Shown here: positions 44,311 to 56,583 of the stretch, piece after piece
Layout of the letters: each line of letters opens with the position of its first letter
Position numbering within the stretch: position 1 is the stretch's first letter
Source: Rheum nobile
Taxonomy: Eukaryota > Streptophyta > Magnoliopsida > Caryophyllales > Polygonaceae
Direction of reading: 5' to 3'
Assembly: GCA_027886185.1 (NCBI GenBank)
Contig: WOAB01000142.1
Coordinates: forward strand, 1,364,001-1,428,000
Length of the DNA stretch: 64,000 nucleotides
Notes under the pieces: model-generated
What the model saw: the letters and a program-made list of their open reading frames with translations, nothing else
Told to the model about the DNA's origin: nothing
Database searches by the model: none
Translations under genes and position numbers: made by a program

Positions 44311-46735
44311 TATAATATCCCTCATATTTTATAAGGGTATTTTGGAATTTTTCCAACTCTCGTACTACAAGTCAGATTAAATTCAGAGAAGTACGGACAT
44401 TCTGTAATATGTTTGATCTCTGTAATATTTTTTCTGAGTAGTATAAAATATTGTTGATGCCTTTTCGGGGTTAAATAGTCGTTCGAGTACGAATATATTT
44501 AACCCGGGGTTAAGATAATTAACCAAAAGGTAAAACGGACAAAAAGGGGCGAAATTGGCCTTGACCGCACCCTGCCGCACCCGCGGTGAAGGCCAATCTG
44601 TGAGGCGGTCAGTGGAGGCCACCGCACCCTACCACACCCCGCGGTGGGATATTTTTCTGCAGCGTTATCTTCTTCCCTCTGCTCCTGTCAGTGGCGCCGG
44701 TTGTCAGCAAGTGGCGGTTCCCTCTTGGTCGAGGGCTTGTCACCTGCTTGTTCCCCTCCTTAGTTGGCCTATAAAAGGGAGAGAATTGTAGAGGAAGATG
44801 CACAACTGAAACTTCATCTTCCTCCTCTGAAAATTCTTCCTCCATTGTTGCCGGATTTTCCAAGCTTTCGCCGGAGTGTCGCCGGAGTTCCCTTTGAGTG
44901 ACAAAGGTCCTCTCAAGTGTTGTTTGAAGGTGCAAGGTGTGTGGAGACTAAACCACAATCGAATCAAGGCCAACGAATCGGATTTGGGTGAGTTTTCTCC
45001 ATGGACGTTGTCAAGCTCTCGCCTCTGTCGCCCCACCGCACCCGCGGCAAGCGCCCCACCACACCCGCGATGGCCTGTGTCTGGGTTGTGTGTTCTTGGG
45101 TGTTGTGGTCTTGGGCGAGGCGTGGCTCCTTCGATTCCTTTCGTATTCTTTTAGATTCATTTATGTGGATATTGAATCTAACTTAGGGTCTCATTATGGG
45201 TCGTTTCATAGGGATTTATTACCCGAGATCTGTCCTTGCTTCTGACCCAGGAACCCGTCGTTTCTAAGCTTTGTTCAAGCTCGACTAATCTAAGGCAAGT
45301 GGCGGTTCGCTCTTGCTTATCATTCCATATTTCAATTAATTATCAATTGTTTAATTGTTAATTAGTTTGGGATGATTTACTGTTTTCGTTGGGAACAGTC
45401 TTGATAAATGATATGATTAAAACATGATATTATAATAGGTTGTATATCTGCTAGAACAACGCTATTATATATATATTTATATGTGATTAATTACAGATAT
45501 TATGATAGGTTGTATATCGTTAGAACAACGCTATTTTATTTGTTATGGCCGCGATGGCTTTGTTGTGAATTATTACTATGTATGATGATTGCCTTGATGG
45601 CATGGATGTGGATTATTGTGTGCTTGAACTGTTTAGTAAGCACGAGTATTCATAGGAACGCTACTGTGTATCTCATTGCGAGTGCTAGTCGTTTCTTTAT
45701 AACCTGGTGGTTAGGATTTAGTTCCTACCATCCTTCTCTGGTCTTGACCATACCCTTACTCAGGGTTTGTGCACACAGTTGGTGCCGCTTTTAGGGATTT
45801 AGTTCCTGATTCGACTTTAGGGATTTAGTTCCCGAGTCAACTCCGCCTTAGGGATTTAGTTCCTGACGGTATCTCTTTATCCCGTGTGGATGAGATTTTA
45901 AAAGCTTATAACGTGATGCGCGTTTTGGAATTTAATAAGATAAGTGCCGTTGTTACACATGATTAATATACCCTTTGGGCGAGTAGTGCGGCTAGGCTAT
46001 AGTGCAGCTAGGAAAGCTCGTCTTGATTTTTAAAACGCTTGTGTGTAATATTAATGTTCCCCAACATTTGTCATGTTTCCGATAAGGCTCATTTCGTTGG
46101 AGTCTTCTTTTGGGATTGATTTCTGTAAGACTTGGTATTTCAGAATCTTCTCTTGATCATGAATTTTCATATGTTTCAGTAGAGTATGGTGGTTGACTAT
46201 CGTTATCGGTTTTGATTCGAGGAGCGATGAGTCTAACCTAATACGTCTACTTCGAACCACTCTGCTTTGTACCCTTGCATAGTCTTTCATTAGACTAACC
46301 AACCGAAATTGTTCTCTACATGGTTGGCTGGTGTCATCCGTTCGATTCGGCACATCAGATAAGTTGCCGTTCCATGAAGGTTAGAACGACTATGAAGGCA
46401 AATGTCATTTTTGACAAGTTTATCCAGGTTAAGATCCTTGGCGGGTGATCATTGCGATCAAGACCCTTTGTTGGTTATTTAAAAGACTTTCGTTGTGTTA
46501 AATATGTTTTGTGTAAAGACTTTCGCTGTAATGAACCTGATTTTGTATTTTGGTTGTATTTCGGATTATGGATGTAATGCCGAAATAATGATTTTAATCG
46601 AAGGTTATGATATTTTGTATCATAATTGTTGTTTGATGATTTAAATCAACTGGTAAAGCCTTGGGTGACATCGGACAGAACGTTTGAGGTCACTGGCGAT
46701 AATGCCTTCAAGGTTATATATCTGGGGGTGTTACA
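44311..46735 (+). repeat. Element E 5' LTR (2425 bp)
   Basis: Ends GGGGGTGTTACA before the PBS. The TATA box is at 44770-44777. It carries GC-rich CACCGC-type dyads rather than the CGCGACCGCGG ones of element C. Its 3' half is recognisably homologous to that of C. Confidence 0.9.
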
Positions 46736-46739
46736 GAGA

Positions 46740-46754
46740 TGGTATCAGAGCCGA
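46740..46754 (+). other. Element E primer-binding site
   Basis: TGGTATCAGAGCCGA, an initiator-Met type site four bases after the LTR. Confidence 0.85.
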
Positions 46755-46950
46755 ATTTTTTTTTTACGGGTGGGTTTTAAAACATTTTCTTGGAACGAAA
46801 AATGTTATAAAACCGTTTACTCGTTTGAAACTGAGAAATGTTTTCGAAGGCTCTGAATTTTCAAAGAAATTTTTTACCGTTCTAGTCGTGCCTTCTTCTT
46901 TAGTCTGATATGGAAACGAACTTCCATATTTAGAAAGACTAACTCTCTTC

Positions 46951-47605
46951 TTGTTGCCCCGTAAGATTGTGGGTGCATTCCTTTCTCTTCAGAGGGACTC
47001 AGAAGAAGCCGAGATGGCTCCGCCATCTCTAGATAGGCTTGAGTTCCCGGTTTCCTCGTCGTATTTTGAGGTCGATGAACCTAGTAGTCCACCCGAGGAG
47101 GTGAAAACCGTACTCCCTAAGTCGGTAGTGCTAGTGTCCGACGAGACCGTGGTTCCTGTGGTAGAGCCTATAGAGGAGCCAGGGGAGGACACTGAGGATG
47201 AAGAAAAGTTGTTAAGGTACGCTAGAGAGTACTATAACGACGACTTCATGATCGAGATGATTTCCGAAGAGGACCCTGAGGAAGAGGATCCTGAGGAAAA
47301 TCTGGAGGAAGACCTCAAGGGGCAGGGCCACAAGTCCGATGACTTGGAGCGCTTATTGGTGGGCAGCGAGGACCAGGGAGTGGAGTTTATCTATCCGAGT
47401 CCGGTGTTGTCACCTGAGCAGGAGTACTCGCCATTGTGTCCTGTCACTTGGAAGGCGATTAGTGCTGAAGCGCGTCGCCAGGTGGATGAGACGGTTGAGC
47501 GTGCTCGTTGGAGGGCAAGGCCGTGAGAGTCAATGGATACACCAGTTATGGTCCCGACTCAACCAGTCAGGCCAAGGCCCCAAGTACTAGAGGAACGATT
47601 GGAGG
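46951..47605 (+). pseudogene. Element E upstream acidic ORF (homologue of 24166-25346), truncated
   Basis: The frame parallels that of element C: VGAFLSLQRDSEEAE (the Met of C is Val here), SSPPEEVKTVLPKSVVLVS, then an acidic stretch (EEDPEEEDPEENLEEDLKG) and SPEQEYSPLCPVTWKAIS. A stop occurs at about 47524. The homology continues to GPRPQVLEERLE-like sequence and ends at the deletion junction ggagg at 47601-47605. Conservation between two separate insertions argues that the ORF is genuine. Confidence 0.7.
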
Positions 47606-49617
47606 TCAAGGTCAACGCCTTTACGAGATGCGTGAGGCGGATGAACCTGATGCTCCAATTGCTTAAAGTACTTTATACCTTCTATTGGTATGTTGTTGAT
47701 TCGGGTGTTACCCAGTCTTTTGTTTCGGATAGTTGTGTTAGTAAGTTAAGTATGCAACAAGGTTGTAAACCTTTCGTTGTAAATCTTCCTAAATGTGAAC
47801 ATTTGGTTTATACCAAGTTAGTATTTTGCTGTTTGATAAAGGGGTGAGGTCTCGTGTTCGAGCCACACCAACAACCTACTGAAAGTGGCGGGAATGCTGG
47901 CCACCAGTGATGGGTTGGGGTGTATGGACTGCGGCCCATGGCAACAGTGGACGCTGGAAATGGCTGGGCCTGGGCTCAGAGCCACTAGTGGACCGTCTGT
48001 AAACCATGTAATGGGCTGGTCCAAAATGGTGACCATTTAGTTGGAACCAAGCGTCTGTCAGACTTCCTGATTACCATTTAGGGTAAGGAGTTCGAGGCAG
48101 AATTGATTTGTATAGCCATGACTCCATACGATATTATTCTCGATATGGATTAACTGACGCGTCATGGGGTGGTAATCGATTTTTAGCTCGAAGATTGTGA
48201 CGGTGTCATCTGGGGGCCAGTATGTATGCAAATTTAAGGGTCGGAATGACGCTGATAACGGTAGGCTTATCAATGCGATGGCTGCGTTTAAGCTACTTTG
48301 ACAAGGTTGTGTCGAGTACCTTTGCTACCTGGATCCGCCCATGAGAGATGAACCATCAGTTCTTAATATGCAAATCGTTTGTGAATTTTTTTGGATGTCT
48401 TTTCGTAAGATATTACTGGTTACCCCCGTATCGTGACGTGAAGTTTACAGTTGATCTCGAGCCTAGTACCGCGCCGATCTTGGAGGCACCGTACCGGATG
48501 GCTCTTGTTGAGATGTAAGAGTTGGAGAAGCAACTCGAGGACCTCCTTGACAAGAGTTATATAAGGCCGAGTGCATCACCTTGGGGTGCCCCAGTTTTGT
48601 TTGTCAAGAAGAATGATGGATCGTTTCGACTTTGTATCGACTATCGTGAGTTGAACAAAGTCACGATCAAGAATAAATATCCATTGTTGAGGATTGATGA
48701 TCTGTTGGATCAGCTACAGGGAGCCAAAGTCTTTTCCAAAATCGATCTGAGGTCTGGTTACCACCAACTCAAGATTCGTGAGGAAGATATTCCGAGGACT
48801 GCTTTCCGGACGAGATATGGTCACTACGAGTTCGTAGTCATGCCATTTGGACTTACTAATGCTCCAACAGTTTTCATGGATCTAGTACATCGATGTTTTC
48901 ACCAATACTTGGATAAGTTCGTGGTGGTCTTCATCAATGGTATTTTGATCTATTCCCTGAGCGAGGAAGCTCATGAGGAACATCTTTGGATTATTTTGTC
49001 AGTCCTTAGACAAAAGCAGCTTTATGCAAAGTTTTCTAAGTATGACTTTTGGATCAAGGAAGTGGCTTTCTTAATCCATGTGATCAATAAGAATGGGGTT
49101 ATGGTTGATCCCCAGAAGATTGAAGCAGTAGCTAATTGGAAGTGGCCTTAGAATGTGAAGGAGGTGCGCAGTTTTCTTGGACTTGCTGGATACTACAGAC
49201 GGTTCGTGGAAGGATTTTCTAAGATCGCTCTACCATGACCGGTCTGCTCCACAAGGTCCACAAGAAGTTTGTCTGGGATGACAAGTGCGAGGCCAGTTTT
49301 CAGAAATTGAAACAGTGTCTGACCTCAGCACCAGTTTTGGCACTACCGGAAGGAAGTGATGATTATATGGTCTATAGTGATGCTTCGAAGAATGGGTTAG
49401 GATGTGTGCTGATGCAGAGAGGCAAAGTTATTGCATACGCATCTAGACAATTGAAACCTATGAAGCAAACTATCTGACACATGATCTAGAACTAGCAGCA
49501 ATAATGTTTGCATTGGAAACTGAGGTTACTTGGGAAACCTGGGAGACTGAGGCGGATATGCTTAGACGCTTTCCCGAGTGGTATTCGGCCAAGTTTCGGG
49601 GTCGAAACTTCTTTTAA
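47606..49617 (+). pseudogene. Element E pol remnants (protease, RT, partial RNase H, end of chromodomain)
   Basis: After the gag deletion the sequence re-enters at the gag/protease linker (QRLYEMREADEP). Protease is split by the SINE-like insert and stops. RT (48522-49151) is mostly open, but its catalytic motif reads FINGIL: both aspartates are gone. TAA at 48516 and TAG at 49149 replace CAA and CAG of element C. RNase H ends near 49520 and is joined directly to the last chromodomain codons (VTWETWETEADMLRRFPE), so integrase is missing. Confidence 0.85.
47818..48023 (+). mobile_element. SINE-like insertion (206 bp) in element E
   Basis: It is flanked by a diverged repeat of the target (47791-47817 and 48024-48051), which is single in element C. 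Its head carries a B-box-like GTGTTCGAGCC near position 40, preceded by gggtgaggtctc, as in tRNA-derived plant SINEs. There is no coding capacity. The A-box is weak and no A- or T-tail is evident, so the class is tentative. Confidence 0.5.
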
Positions 49618-49628
49618 GGGGGAGGTAA

Positions 49629-52012
49629 TGTAATATCCCTCATATTTTATAAGGGTATTTTGGAATTTTTCCAACTCTCGTACTACAAGTCAGATTAAAT
49701 TCAGAGAAGTACGGACATTCTGTAATATGTTTGATCTCTGTAATATTTTTTCTGAGTAGTATAAAATACTGTTGACGCCTTTTTGGGGTTAAATAGTCGT
49801 TCGAGTATGAATATATTTAACCCGGGGTTAAGATAATTAACCAAGGTAAAACGGACAAAAAGGGGCGAAATTGGCCTTGACCGCACCCTTGACCGCACCC
49901 TTGACCGCACCCTTGCCGCACCTTGCCGCACCCGCGGTGAAGGCCAATCTGTGAGGCGGTCAGTGGAGGCCACCTTACCCTGCCGCACCCCGCGGTGGGA
50001 TATTTTTCTACAACGTAATCTTCTTCCCTATGCTCCTGTCAGTGGCGCCGGTTGTCAGCAAGTGGCGGTTCCCTCTTGGTCGAGGGCTTGTCACCTGCTT
50101 GTTCCCCTCCTTAGTTGGTCTATAAAAGGGAGAGAATTGTAGAGGAAGATGCACAGCTGAAACTTCATCTTCCTCCTCTGAAAATTCTTCCTCCATTGTT
50201 TCCGGATTTTCCAAGCTTTCTCCGGAGTGTCGCCGGAGTTCCCTTTGAGTGACAAAGGTCCTCTCAAGTGTTGTTTGAAGGTGCAAGGTGTGTGGAGACT
50301 AAACCACAATCGAATCAAGGCCAACGAATCAGATTTGGGTGAGTTTTCTCCATGGACGTTGTCAATCTCTCGCCTCTGTCGCCCCACCGCACCCGCGGCA
50401 AGCGCCCCACCGCACCCGCGGTGGCCTGTGTCCGGGTTGTGTGTTCTTGGGTGTTGTGGTCTTGGGCGAGTCTTGGCTCCTTCGATTCCTTTCGTATTCT
50501 TTTAGATTCATTTATGTGGATATTGAATCTAACTAGGGTCTCGTTATGGGTCGTTTCATAGGGATTTATTACCCGAGATTTGTCATTGCTTCTGACCCAA
50601 GAACCCGTCGTTTCTAAGCTTTGTTCAAGCTCGACTAATCTAAGGCAAGTGGCGGTTCGCTCTTGCTTATCATTTCATATTTCAATTAATTATCAATTGT
50701 TTAATTATTAATTAGTTTGGGATGATTTACTGTTTTCGTTGGGAACAGTCTTGATAAATGATATGATTAAAACATGATATTATAATAGGTTGTATATATG
50801 TTAGAACAACGCTATTATATATATATTTATATGTGATTAATTACAGATATTATGATAGGTTGTATATCGTTAGAACAACGCTATTTTATCTGTTATGGCC
50901 GCGATGGCTTTGTTGTGAATTATTACTATGTATGATGATTGCCTTGATGGCATGGATGTGGATTATTGTGTGCTTGAACTGTTTAGTTAGCACGAGTATT
51001 CGTAGGAACGCTACTGTGTATCTCATTGCGAGTGCTAGTCGTTTTTTTATAACCTGGTGGTTAGGATTTAGTTTCTACCATCCTTCTTTGGTCTTGACCA
51101 TACCCTTACTCAGGGTTTGTGCACACAGCTGGTGCCGCTTTTAGGGATTTAGTTCCCGATTCGACTTTAGGGATTTAGTTCCCGAGTCAACTCCGCCTTA
51201 GGGATTTAGTTCCCGACGATATCTATTTATCCCGTGTGGATGAGATTTTAAAAGCTTATAACGTGATGCGCGTTTTGGAATTTAATAAGATAAGTGTCGT
51301 TGTTGCACATGATTAATATACCCTTTGGGCGAGTAGTGCAGCTAGGCTATAGTGCAGCTAGGAAAGCTCGTCTTGATTTTTAAAACGCTTGTGTGTAATA
51401 TTAATGTTCCCCAACATTTGTCATGTTTCCGATAAGGCTCATTTCGTTGGAGTCTTCTTTTGGGATTGATTTCTGTAAGACTTGGTCTTTCAGAATCTTC
51501 TCTTGATCATGCCTTTTCATATGTTTCAGTAGAGTATGGTGGTTGACTATCGTTATCGGTTTTGATTCGAGAAGCGATGAGTCTAACCTAATACGTCTAC
51601 TTCGAACCACTCTGCTTTGTACCCTTGCATAGTCTTTCATTAGACTAACCAACCGAAATTGTTCTCTGCATGATTGGCTGGTGTCATCCGTTCGATTCGG
51701 CACATCAGATAAGTTGCCGTTCCATGAAGGTTAGAACGACTATGAAGGCAAATGTCGTTTTTGACAAGTTTATCCAGGTTAAGATCCTTGGCGGGTGATC
51801 ATTGCGATCAAAACCCTTTGTTGGTTATTTAAAAGACTTTCGTTGTGTTAAATATGTTTTGTGTAAAGACTTCCGCTGTAATGAACCTGATTTTGTATTT
51901 TGGTTGTATGTCGGATTATGGATGTAATGCCGAAATAATGATTTTAATCGAACAGAACGTCTGAGGTCACTGGCGGTAATGCCTTCAAGGTTATATATTT
52001 GGGGGTGTTACA
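49629..52012 (+). repeat. Element E 3' LTR (2384 bp)
   Basis: Begins TGTAATATCCCTC, ends GGGGGTGTTACA; the TATA box is at 50121-50128. It has a short triplication of ttgaccgcaccc at about 49875-49915 and, relative to the 5' copy, a deletion of about 80 bp near 51950. A polypurine tract (ttttaagggggaggtaa) precedes it. Confidence 0.95.
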
Positions 52013-52017
52013 TGGAC

Positions 52018-52854
52018 ATGCAAACAAAGTATGCTCATCTCTTACTATTGACTCACCCCTTTACAGCTGCTAAGGTAGCTGATGTTTTCATGAACAATAT
52101 TCACAAACTTCATGGTTTACATGTGAATATTGTCTCTGACAAAGATAAGATCTTTTTGAGTCACTTTTGGCAAGAGTTTTTTAAGGCTATAGGAACTTCT
52201 CTGCACTTAACTACTGCATACCATCCACAGTCAGATGGACAAACTGAGAGGGTCAACCAGTGTTTGGAAACTTACATGAGGTGTATGGGCTAAGTGGCTT
52301 TCATTGGCAGAGTGGTGGTATAACACTAATTTTCATAGTGCTCTTAAGATGACTCCCTTTCAAGCCTTATATGGATAGATTCCTTCTCAGTTGGGTGTTC
52401 AACTGTCTGGTATTACTACAACATCACATGTTGCAGCAGTTTAATGACCATTTGATTACTGCTCAGGCTCGTATGAAGCAGTTTGCTGATAAACATCAAG
52501 TGGAAAGATCATTTGCAGTTGGAGATTGGGTGTATTTGAAGTTGACCTTTTTAGGTTCTGGCAAGGATATGAGGTGTAGCATACAAGTTAGCTCTTCCTT
52601 CCTCTGCTAAGATTCATCCTATCTTTCATGTGTCTCAATTGAAAGCTAAGGTGGGTCCTGATGTCATGCCCTCTTCTGTTCCACCCATGGTTTCTTCCTC
52701 TGGTGATGTGGTGGTAGCACCTGCTTGCATTTTGGATTCTCGCCTCACTCATTTACCTTCAGGTGATCCTGCATTTGGATGGCTTGTGCAATGGGAAAAT
52801 TTGCATATAGAAGAGGCAACCTTGAGGACAAGGTTGCTTTTAGCGGGGGAGAAT
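52018..52854 (+). pseudogene. Element A: integrase core, C-terminal domain and polypurine tract
   Basis: Integrase resumes after element E (MQTKYAHLLLLTHPFTAAKV), with the second aspartate in VSDKDKIF and the glutamate region in HPQSDGQTERVNQCLE. Stops and shifts follow near 52290 and 52375. The tail has HPIFHVSQLKAKVG and a chromodomain-like end (LVQWENLHIEEAT, about 52785). The PPT gcgggggagaat abuts the LTR at 52855. Confidence 0.85.
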
Positions 52855-53066
52855 TGTAACGAACCTAACGATCTAGGGACATTCTGGTAATTGTGCTTTA
52901 GCTGGCTTCGTGTATATATGGTTTTGTTCATCGAATAACAAACACAGTTTCTTCCTTCTCTTTCTCTTCTCTATCCCTAATCCTCGCTCAACCCTATCCT
53001 TTTCTTTCCCTAAACTCAACCAAGCTTCCATGGAAGCTATATCCCTCTAAGATCGCACTAACATCA
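52855..53066 (+). repeat. Element A 3' LTR (212 bp)
   Basis: Begins TGTAACGAACC and ends aacatca. It matches the 5' LTR at 12182 apart from the 29-bp difference and point changes. It closes the nested stack. Confidence 0.9.
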
Positions 53067-54248
53067 TCATGTTTTGTTTAATGTCAGTTCCTTTTCTAAC
53101 AGTGATGGAGTATTATTTTTTTCTAAGAATTTAACCAATCCAATTTATAAAAATGATTTTTACATTTAATTGTTTAGTATATGCTCATGGACATAATTTG
53201 AAGATCGAAATTATAGAGAATACCTAGTACTTGTTCATAGCAATTAGCAAAGTCTGAAGCTAGATATTATATTGATGTTTTAAAAGAATAGTTAATTTTT
53301 CTTGTGACTTAATAAGCAATTGAATATATTAAATTAAAACTATTAAAGTTTGAATATGAACGTGTGTCACTAATACAAATTAGAAAAAATTCTTTATAAT
53401 ATTATTGGGATAATTTAAAACATTGAGTTATGTACTTTATAAAAACTTAACTTTTTTCATTGAAATACTTATGTCAATGGATTAGTTGACATATTTTATC
53501 AAGTAAAGGTTTTATATAAAGGCTAAATTAACTTCTTCTATAACTACAACTTTTTGGGTATTGGTTACAACTTACAACTAATGAAGATTTTTAAATAACA
53601 CAATTTAGAAAGATTTTGCAGCTAATTATATTAATGATTTTTCTAATTTATACTCTACGAACTTATATTTAGAAAGATTTAAGTTAAATTTTAGTTATTT
53701 AGAATTATTTAATATTTTTCTAAAGGACGTATTATTTCTTTTTTAGATTTAATTTTAAAATCCATAATTTTTGCCCTATGACTTTAGAAAACCGTGACAT
53801 AAAAGTGTTAATTGGGCCATTATTTTTCCATGTACTTGCATACATTCGTCCAACGACAACGAGCACTAATATTCTATTTTTGGATGCCTTTCACAGCTAT
53901 TAACATTGTTTTGCATTTTCAAATACATTTAAGATTTGTCTAATGTGTACCCATGGGCACATAATAAGAGTATAAATTTGAAAATTTTTTCTAAAATATT
54001 TCCTAAAATAAAAAGAGTGAATCCCTAAAGAAAAAGTTAAACTAATGACTAAAATAAATTATTATTAAATATGGAATTTTTATTGTACACATTAAAAAAA
54101 TTCATACATTTATTACTACCACTATTGGGCCCTCGTATTAACGGTACAAAAGAAAATCTGAATTATGAGGGCCTATGTGTCTGGTTCTTTGTCAAAAGTT
54201 TTGCAGTTCCAGTTTCAGTTGTCAAAAGTTTTGAAGAATATACAATAA
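53067..54248. other. AT-rich spacer
   Basis: No coding gene is recognised. It includes the decayed MITE-like unit at 53941-54090. Confidence 0.5.
53941..54090. mobile_element. Decayed second copy of the 9136-9330 MITE-like family
   Basis: The left palindrome tgtgtacccatgggcaca and the interior motifs (aaagttaaactaatgact, taaattattattaa) parallel the copy at 9136. The right end is poorly kept. Confidence 0.4.
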
Positions 54249-54921
54249 GAGCATCCTCAATGGTAGTATTTATTTTGAGTATCATAACATACTTTTTTCA
54301 TTTCTCTCTCTTCCACATCACTTTATGATACTTCTATTTCACAATGGTGATATCCTCCAAAATATCATAACTTTCTTTTACATTATTAAATAGTATCAAA
54401 AATCATATATACACTAATATACTATATATTAGTAGTAATTATTTTTATTTACGATTTAATTTTGAAAATATATTAAACATAATATAATCGTATGTATCGA
54501 TTACAAATTTAATAATAATTATCAAAGTTAAAATTTATTCATCCAATTAATCATCTTTTTAAAATTAATCAACACTTACATCATTTGACTAGTGGTGATT
54601 AATTATAAGTTACAACGTATTGTTAAGTTAGCAATTTTTTTTGAAAACCCGTCAAATTTACTCATTCACAGTTGCAACATTTAGTTAAATGGTGGTGTTT
54701 AATTATTAGTTGTAATTAATGGGTATTTTTCAATTCAAAATAAATGTGAAGTGGGACCAAAATATATCAGCTTTTCTAGATTTGTGTGTCAGGATAAGTA
54801 TTATGCATATGGTGTTTGACCATCATAATTACCTTGAATCAACACAAAATCTGACAAATTAATTTAATTTTCTTTTTTTGAAAATTTTATGATACTCCAA
54901 AACTCACGATTGAGGATGTTC
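54249..54921. mobile_element. PIF/Harbinger-type MITE (673 bp)
   Basis: Terminal inverted repeats: gagcatcctcaatggt on the left; gaacatcctcaatcgt on the right (reverse complement). TAA target duplications lie at 54246-54248 and 54922-54924. The interior is AT-rich with no ORF of note. Confidence 0.75.
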
Positions 54922-54924
54922 TAA

Positions 54925-55366
54925 GAACACCCCTTATGGGGGCTCAAATGAGAGGCTTAAATGGAGGCTTTTTGAGTTTAAGCCTCCATTTAAGCCCTAT
55001 ATCAAAAGAGCATTTTAATGGATGGGTTTTTTGAGTGACTTTTGAACCCAATTTATATTTATATTAAATATATCTAAAATGGATGTCTATAGATGGAGAA
55101 AAATGAAACTAGAATTATGGAATTTTTTATTTTTTATTTTAATGTTTAAAATTTTAAATAAACAATTTTTGCCTTTTGAAAAGCCCATTGGGAGACACAG
55201 CTCCAATAATGGAGCGACACGTGGCACTCCCTTTAGTTTAAGCCCTATGGATTGGGACTTAAACTTTTGCCTTTTTTAAGCCCCAAGGGGGAGGCTTAAA
55301 CTAAAATTCTAATATTTTAATAAAATATATTGTTTAAGTCCCATGAATAAGCCCCTAAAGGTGCTC
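54925..55366. mobile_element. Second PIF/Harbinger-type MITE (442 bp), abutting the first
   Basis: The ends are gaacaccccttatggggg and gagcacctttaggggct (right, reverse complement). TAA lies at 54922-54924, shared with the previous element, and at 55367-55369. Near the left end, a perfect 17-bp inverted repeat (54954-54970 and 54980-54996, arm ggcttaaatggaggctt) can form a hairpin. Confidence 0.75.
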
Positions 55367-55369
55367 TAA

Positions 55370-56583
55370 GTATTTATTCACGCTCCAAAAGAGTTTCAAA
55401 TTACTTTCCTTTCTAATTTATGCAGAATTAGCTAGCTAGGTAGTACAAGAAAATATTATAATAGTTTCTTAATTACAGATTGATCAGTACTGGAGATGCT
55501 GATGGAGATAGATCCACATGCTAGCTCAAGCACATCCTAATGATTTTGCAAAATAATTGGTTTATTAAATATATATTAAATAATTGTTTGATTAATTTGA
55601 GCTTAGTTAATTAATGTCAGTGTCACTGTCAAAATAAATGGAACATGTTACTATGACCTTGTTACATGGAGATGTTGGTATGACTCAATCATGAAGTCTT
55701 AACATATAAATTCAATAAGGTTCTATTTTAAAATCACTTAATTCATATATAATATGAGTAGTAGTAATTCATCTACTTATATATTATACTTTAATTTCTC
55801 ATAATTTCGATGTGAAAATTACAATTGATACGAACCAAGTATAGTTTCAAACCGAACCGTCGATCATGATACCACTTATTGCGAAAGAAATGTCTATATA
55901 GGTTTAACCACTACCCATCACATAAACTCACAAGGTTTCTTCCTTAAACCATTTGTAATTCATCTAGTTAAGTATTAAGTTTGAATTTCTCACCATTCTG
56001 ATATGAGATTCACTATTCATAATTATATTTAATTTGGTTATTTGGCTTTGCTATATATGGCTTGCAGTTGCAGGCAGCACATGTCATGAGCTTCATCCTC
56101 TTCCTTTTTATTTTTATATTAAAAATAAAAAAAGATGTTAGAGACAAAACGATTATGTGAATTCAAGTTTTGGCACTCTTCCATAATTACTCGATCTGGG
56201 AGATTATGATATACAATTTTTGAGGGGATCCAAACACCACCTCAGCCTCTTAATTGTATGGCCTTCACCAAACTATACAAAAACCAACCAAATTGTCTGC
56301 TTAGATTTGGTAACAAAATGGTCTCGACCTCAACATTTATCGCTATCGAGTGCCCTACCATGGCGAGAGATGTTCCCTCTTAATTAATTTGCTTTTTATT
56401 TGGTTTTGAGGGAGTTGGGAGTTAGGTGTGCTTTGAATTCTAGCTGTCAATTGATTGTTAATCCCATTTTAGTTTGCGCATTATCTCTTGTTTTAGTTTC
56501 CAAACAATATAGACGCGCAAATTAAATTATTGAATCAAAAGTGTATGCTCACAAAACTTAACTTATGTGCACTCACGCTTTGA
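55370..56583. other. AT-rich spacer
   Basis: No gene or clear repeat is recognised. Confidence 0.5.

Larger units (their letters stand above)
44311..52012 (+). mobile_element. Element E: decayed Tekay-like element, relative of C
   Basis: It has LTRs of 2425 and 2384 bp and the target duplication tggac (44306-44310 and 52013-52017). The interior is only 2.9 kb: the upstream acidic ORF, then protease, RT, part of RNase H and the end of the chromodomain. Two large deletions removed gag and integrase. It holds a SINE-like insertion. The first base pair after the left duplication is mutated (TATAATATCC for TGTAATATCC). Confidence 0.9.
12182..53066 (+). mobile_element. Element A: Reina-like Ty3/gypsy chromovirus, split into four pieces by nested insertions
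   Basis: Its own sequence is 12182-13603, 20705-21637, 42668-44310 and 52018-53066, together about 5.1 kb. The order is LTR, PBS, gag, protease, reverse transcriptase, RNase H, integrase, chromodomain-like tail, PPT, LTR. The short LTRs (237 and 212 bp), iMet-type PBS, total length and tail (VQWENLHIEEAT) fit the Reina lineage; that lineage call is an inference. Each gap begins and ends with a 5-bp duplication belonging to the inserted element. No matching duplication of A itself was found: the flanks are gatat on the left and tcatg on the right. It carries many stops and frameshifts and is dead. Confidence 0.85.
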
